6,398 bases of DNA from the NCBI GenBank assembly GCA_964443315.1, contig CAYUCP010000041.1, forward strand, positions 1-6,398, in the 5' to 3' direction. Made by a program: the position numbers and the translations under genes. Below are positions 4,128 through 6,398 of the stretch, in pieces; position 1 is the first letter of the stretch, and each line of letters opens with the position of its first letter. Below the pieces are notes generated by a model that saw only the letters and a program-made list of their open reading frames with translations, made no database searches and had not been told where the DNA came from. This DNA is from JAGOTP01 sp964443315 (GTDB lineage: Bacteria; Patescibacteriota; Patescibacteriia; 2-12-FULL-60-25).

Positions 4128-6302
4128 TTAAATTACACCCGCTTCTCTCATCAATCTATACATCATAACCTCAAACTCATTTTTCATACTGCTTTCTACT
4201 TCATCAACATAATCCGGAGCAAGTAATTTTAATCTTCTAAGCGTATATACAATATCTCTTTGTCTAGTTTTTCTTGCTTTGGCAACTTTTTCAATAGTAA
4301 TCAAAGAGCCAACTTTAACATCAAGCAAGCTATAGCTGTTAGCAAAATAACAAACAATATCAGTCGCACCAAAAACCATTTTTTGGGCTATTTCTTTATT
4401 TCGTAAAAAATTTCCCACAAGGGGCAGATCCGTATTCATATTTGTCCAAATACTACTAGCTATTACCATAGCAGGTTCTGACTCTAGCCACCACCTATTA
4501 TTGCAATAATACAGAGACTCTCCTTCTCTAAGTAAACCTTCTGGATCACGCTCTTGATAGGCAAAACCTACAGGATCATAACTTACTAAAGAAGGATCAA
4601 CAATATACGTTTTTCCATCAGCCAACTCAAACGAAGTAGCCACGTGCTCCATGGTTGTGACTCCTTTCCCGTGACAACCAAATAACTCAGATGCCGCTAA
4701 CAAAAGATTTGATCTGCCCACACAGTTTAACTGTGCTCGCTTATTAATCTTACTAGGAGAGGTATCTTGTAAATCTGAAAAACTATCTCTTTCAAACCAA
4801 CCACCATAGTTAACCCTCATTTGATCTACAACCATCCAAAGCATTCCTTTCTGAAATATTGCATATTCAGATTCCACTTTTTCTCCAGCCCCAAGTCTCT
4901 TCTGATAATACTCATTAACCTGTCTTACACTTTTCAGATTTGCCTCTTTCTCCCAAGAAAAACCTTGATCTTGATAACTCAATCCTCTCAGTTGTGCAAT
5001 TTTGTTCTGATCAAAAAACTCCGGATCCTCTAGCCATTGGCTAAACTTGTGAATATTCTCTTTGCCCAAGCCCAGAGTTCGCAAGTATTCCTGCCAGTGC
5101 ACCAACAACTCTGTAACCGCCTCTGTGCCCCTTTCCATTTTCTCAATCTCTTTAAGACTCGGATCATGTCTAAGTTTTAAAAATGCCGAATGCAAATTAA
5201 AGTTGTATCTAATATTAAAACGACTTACCAATGCACTAATCATATCGTTGTCAAACTGCTTCCCAAGTTTATTAATTAATTTTGTACGACTTTTATTATC
5301 CATTGCTTCAATATCTTGACTCAAAAGCTCTTTTATCACTTGCGGTATGGGTAGTTCCTGATACATGTTCTCTACACCACGCAAAGCAATCTCGATGGCC
5401 AGTGCTTCAGGTATCTTTTTAACTTGTTCTCTGCTTTCTTCGTTCTCTTCTTTTACCTTAGCTATCTGCTTGGGTAGACTCTGACCAATTACTGTCTCTA
5501 TGATAGCTGCAGTCATGCCTATTGGACTTTCTCCTTTGGCTAGTCGTGCCGAGACTTTGGCCATCTTTTCAAAAGCTTCTTTGGCAGAAGGTGATATTGT
5601 TTTCTTTTTCTCACCATAGCGTGCATAGTTCAGACCAGATATTAGATAGTTGTCTATACCCTCCACACCCTGTTCTTTAATTAGTTCGCTATACGCACGA
5701 GCCAGAGTAGTTGGTTTGTTTTGTCTTCTCTCTAAACTAATTGCCTCACCCAAAGCAAAAACGGTCTCTGCCGTCTGTGTATAGAGCTCATTCCATTGTT
5801 TGTCTGGGTTAGGTGTTAGCTGTCTGACTCTCTCCATGGCTAGTCCTGCTTCTCTTAGCTGTTTAGAATACCCACCCACTCTCTCTGCCCATTCTTGCAT
5901 TTGTTTAACATCAATTGGATTAGTTAGTTTGGTTGCAGAGATCTCTCTAATCTTGGCCATTAGTTCTACCAGCTCAGCAAAGTTCATGTCTTTACGAACC
6001 TTGATTACCGTAACTTCGTCCCCAATCTCAGGAGAAAACAAACCTCCTTTTTCCGTTACAGTTCTACTAACCACTTCCATCCCTCGATACTCTTCCTTCT
6101 TAACATATTCTATTTGCAAATGGTCACACACCTCCATTAAGCTAGTGTGTGTATGGTGAACAACTCCATCTTTGTTGTCTATTAATAACACCGGCTTGAT
6201 TATTCCTTTCTCCAAAATTTTTCTTACCGAATACACCTCCAATGGTTTAGGTATTTCTTTTCTCTGCTCAGCTATCTTTGTTATTGCTTCACGTCTATCC
6301 AT
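4128..6302 (-). CDS. Large cytoplasmic protein with a transglutaminase-like Cys-His-Asp domain
   Basis: This 724-aa protein has no signal peptide or membrane helix, so it should be cytoplasmic. I do not recognise the full-length family. Residues about 15-105 look like a small alpha/beta domain (KPVLLIDNKDGVVHHTHTS, IGDEVTVIKV). Residues about 107-470 are mostly helical and charged. From about 480 the sequence changes: NCVGRSNLLLAASELFG (526-542) followed by EHVATSFELADG (552-563) and TYIVDPS (565-571) matches the pattern of transglutaminase-like cysteine peptidases. There a Cys at the head of a helix, a His on a strand and an Asp on the next strand form the triad, here Cys527, His553 and Asp569. 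The Cys-His spacing of 26 is short but of the right kind. Residues about 664-692 could be a helix-turn-helix (inference, weak). Substrate and role are unknown; protease, amidase or crosslinking activity are all possible. The start is ATG 6302, 6 nt after TAAACT; AGGA is too close to the ATG for a normal ribosome site. Confidence 0.7.
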   Translation of the reverse strand: MDRREAITKIAEQRKEIPKPLEVYSVRKILEKGIIKPVLLIDNKDGVVHHTHTSLMEVCDHLQIEYVKKEEYRGMEVVSRTVTEKGGLFSPEIGDEVTVIKVRKDMNFAELVELMAKIREISATKLTNPIDVKQMQEWAERVGGYSKQLREAGLAMERVRQLTPNPDKQWNELYTQTAETVFALGEAISLERRQNKPTTLARAYSELIKEQGVEGIDNYLISGLNYARYGEKKKTISPSAKEAFEKMAKVSARLAKGESPIGMTAAIIETVIGQSLPKQIAKVKEENEESREQVKKIPEALAIEIALRGVENMYQELPIPQVIKELLSQDIEAMDNKSRTKLINKLGKQFDNDMISALVSRFNIRYNFNLHSAFLKLRHDPSLKEIEKMERGTEAVTELLVHWQEYLRTLGLGKENIHKFSQWLEDPEFFDQNKIAQLRGLSYQDQGFSWEKEANLKSVRQVNEYYQKRLGAGEKVESEYAIFQKGMLWMVVDQMRVNYGGWFERDSFSDLQDTSPSKINKRAQLNCVGRSNLLLAASELFGCHGKGVTTMEHVATSFELADGKTYIVDPSLVSYDPVGFAYQERDPEGLLREGESLYYCNNRWWLESEPAMVIASSIWTNMNTDLPLVGNFLRNKEIAQKMVFGATDIVCYFANSYSLLDVKVGSLITIEKVAKARKTRQRDIVYTLRRLKLLAPDYVDEVESSMKNEFEVMMYRLMREAGVI

Positions 6303-6382
6303 TTTCCTAGTTTATCACTCCAAAACTTTTCACTACCCAATCTTCCTTTATAATCAATTAACATGCCCTTAAGTTTATCCAT
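6281..6382 (-). CDS. Possible small ORF (33 aa) overlapping the start of the large gene
   Basis: In the minus-strand frame offset from the large gene, ATG 6382 opens a 33-codon frame reading MDKLKGMLIDYKGRLGSEKF and on to KWIDVKQ, ending in TAA at 6281-6283. It overlaps the large gene by 22 bp. Its composition (Lys, Asp, Trp) looks protein-like. A second in-frame ATG at 6364 lies 7 nt after TAAACT (6377-6372), the same box type as at the other genes. It could be a small peptide, a leader ORF or chance. An in-frame TGA (6394-6392) stops it from being the tail of a longer upstream gene in the standard code. Confidence 0.3.
   Translation of the reverse strand: MDKLKGMLIDYKGRLGSEKFWSDKLGKWIDVKQ
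6309..6317 (-). promoter_or_regulatory. Predicted leaderless promoter (extended -10) of the large gene
   Basis: The minus strand reads TGA TAAACT (6317-6309), then AGGAAA, then the ATG at 6302: a TA-N3-T box exactly 6 nt before the start. TG one base before the box is the extended -10 motif, which can replace a weak -35. I see no good -35 match at 16-18 bp spacing; TTGGGT is 20 bp away. Confidence 0.45.
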
Positions 6383-6398
6383 CGCCCCAGTTCAAGTC

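Noticed and set aside
4119..4128. ATAAGCTTAT palindrome after the large gene as a terminator
   Set aside because: Ten bases, no loop, AT-rich and no T-run; it cannot form a stable terminator hairpin.

Overview
The window looks like a piece of a small, AT-rich bacterial genome, most likely from the Candidate Phyla Radiation (Patescibacteria). I favour the Microgenomates side, because the secreted protein at 2788-3663 has a sequence style I associate with secreted proteins of that group. That placement is from memory of the family and not from a search. All six main genes end in TAA, and the standard bacterial code reads them without interruption.

Layout. Positions 1-225 are a very AT-rich stretch without a gene; it carries three imperfect 33-bp direct repeats, the last overlapping the stop codon of comEA. 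Two minus-strand genes follow: comEA (226-849), a membrane-anchored DNA-binding protein of natural transformation, and a three-domain SAM-dependent C-methyltransferase (865-2151), the sugar-nucleotide type. A short divergent promoter (2152-2171) separates them from two plus-strand genes: a polytopic membrane protein (2172-2798) and a secreted beta-rich protein (2788-3663). The secreted protein's N-terminal coding region is interrupted in frame by a cluster of GC-rich palindromes. The plus-strand pair meets, tail to tail and only 12 bp apart, a minus-strand single-pass membrane protein (3676-4080). Upstream of that lies a large cytoplasmic protein (4128-6302) with a transglutaminase-like Cys-His-Asp signature near its C-terminus. 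The right edge may hold a small overlapping ORF.

The most striking pattern is at the gene starts. Five of the six main genes have a TA-N3-T box (TATACT, TATACT, TATACT, TAAACT, TATAAT) exactly 5 or 6 nt before the start codon, and none has a convincing Shine-Dalgarno sequence at normal spacing. With usual sigma-70 geometry this puts +1 on or next to the first base of the start codon, so most mRNAs here are predicted to be leaderless. At 2157-2166 one 10-bp palindrome provides the -10 box for both divergent genes, and both start codons lie symmetrically about its centre.

Functional links are modest. ComEA, the membrane proteins and the secreted protein all concern the cell envelope or DNA uptake. 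The methyltransferase could act on surface sugars. The large cysteine-protease-like protein has no obvious partner in the window.
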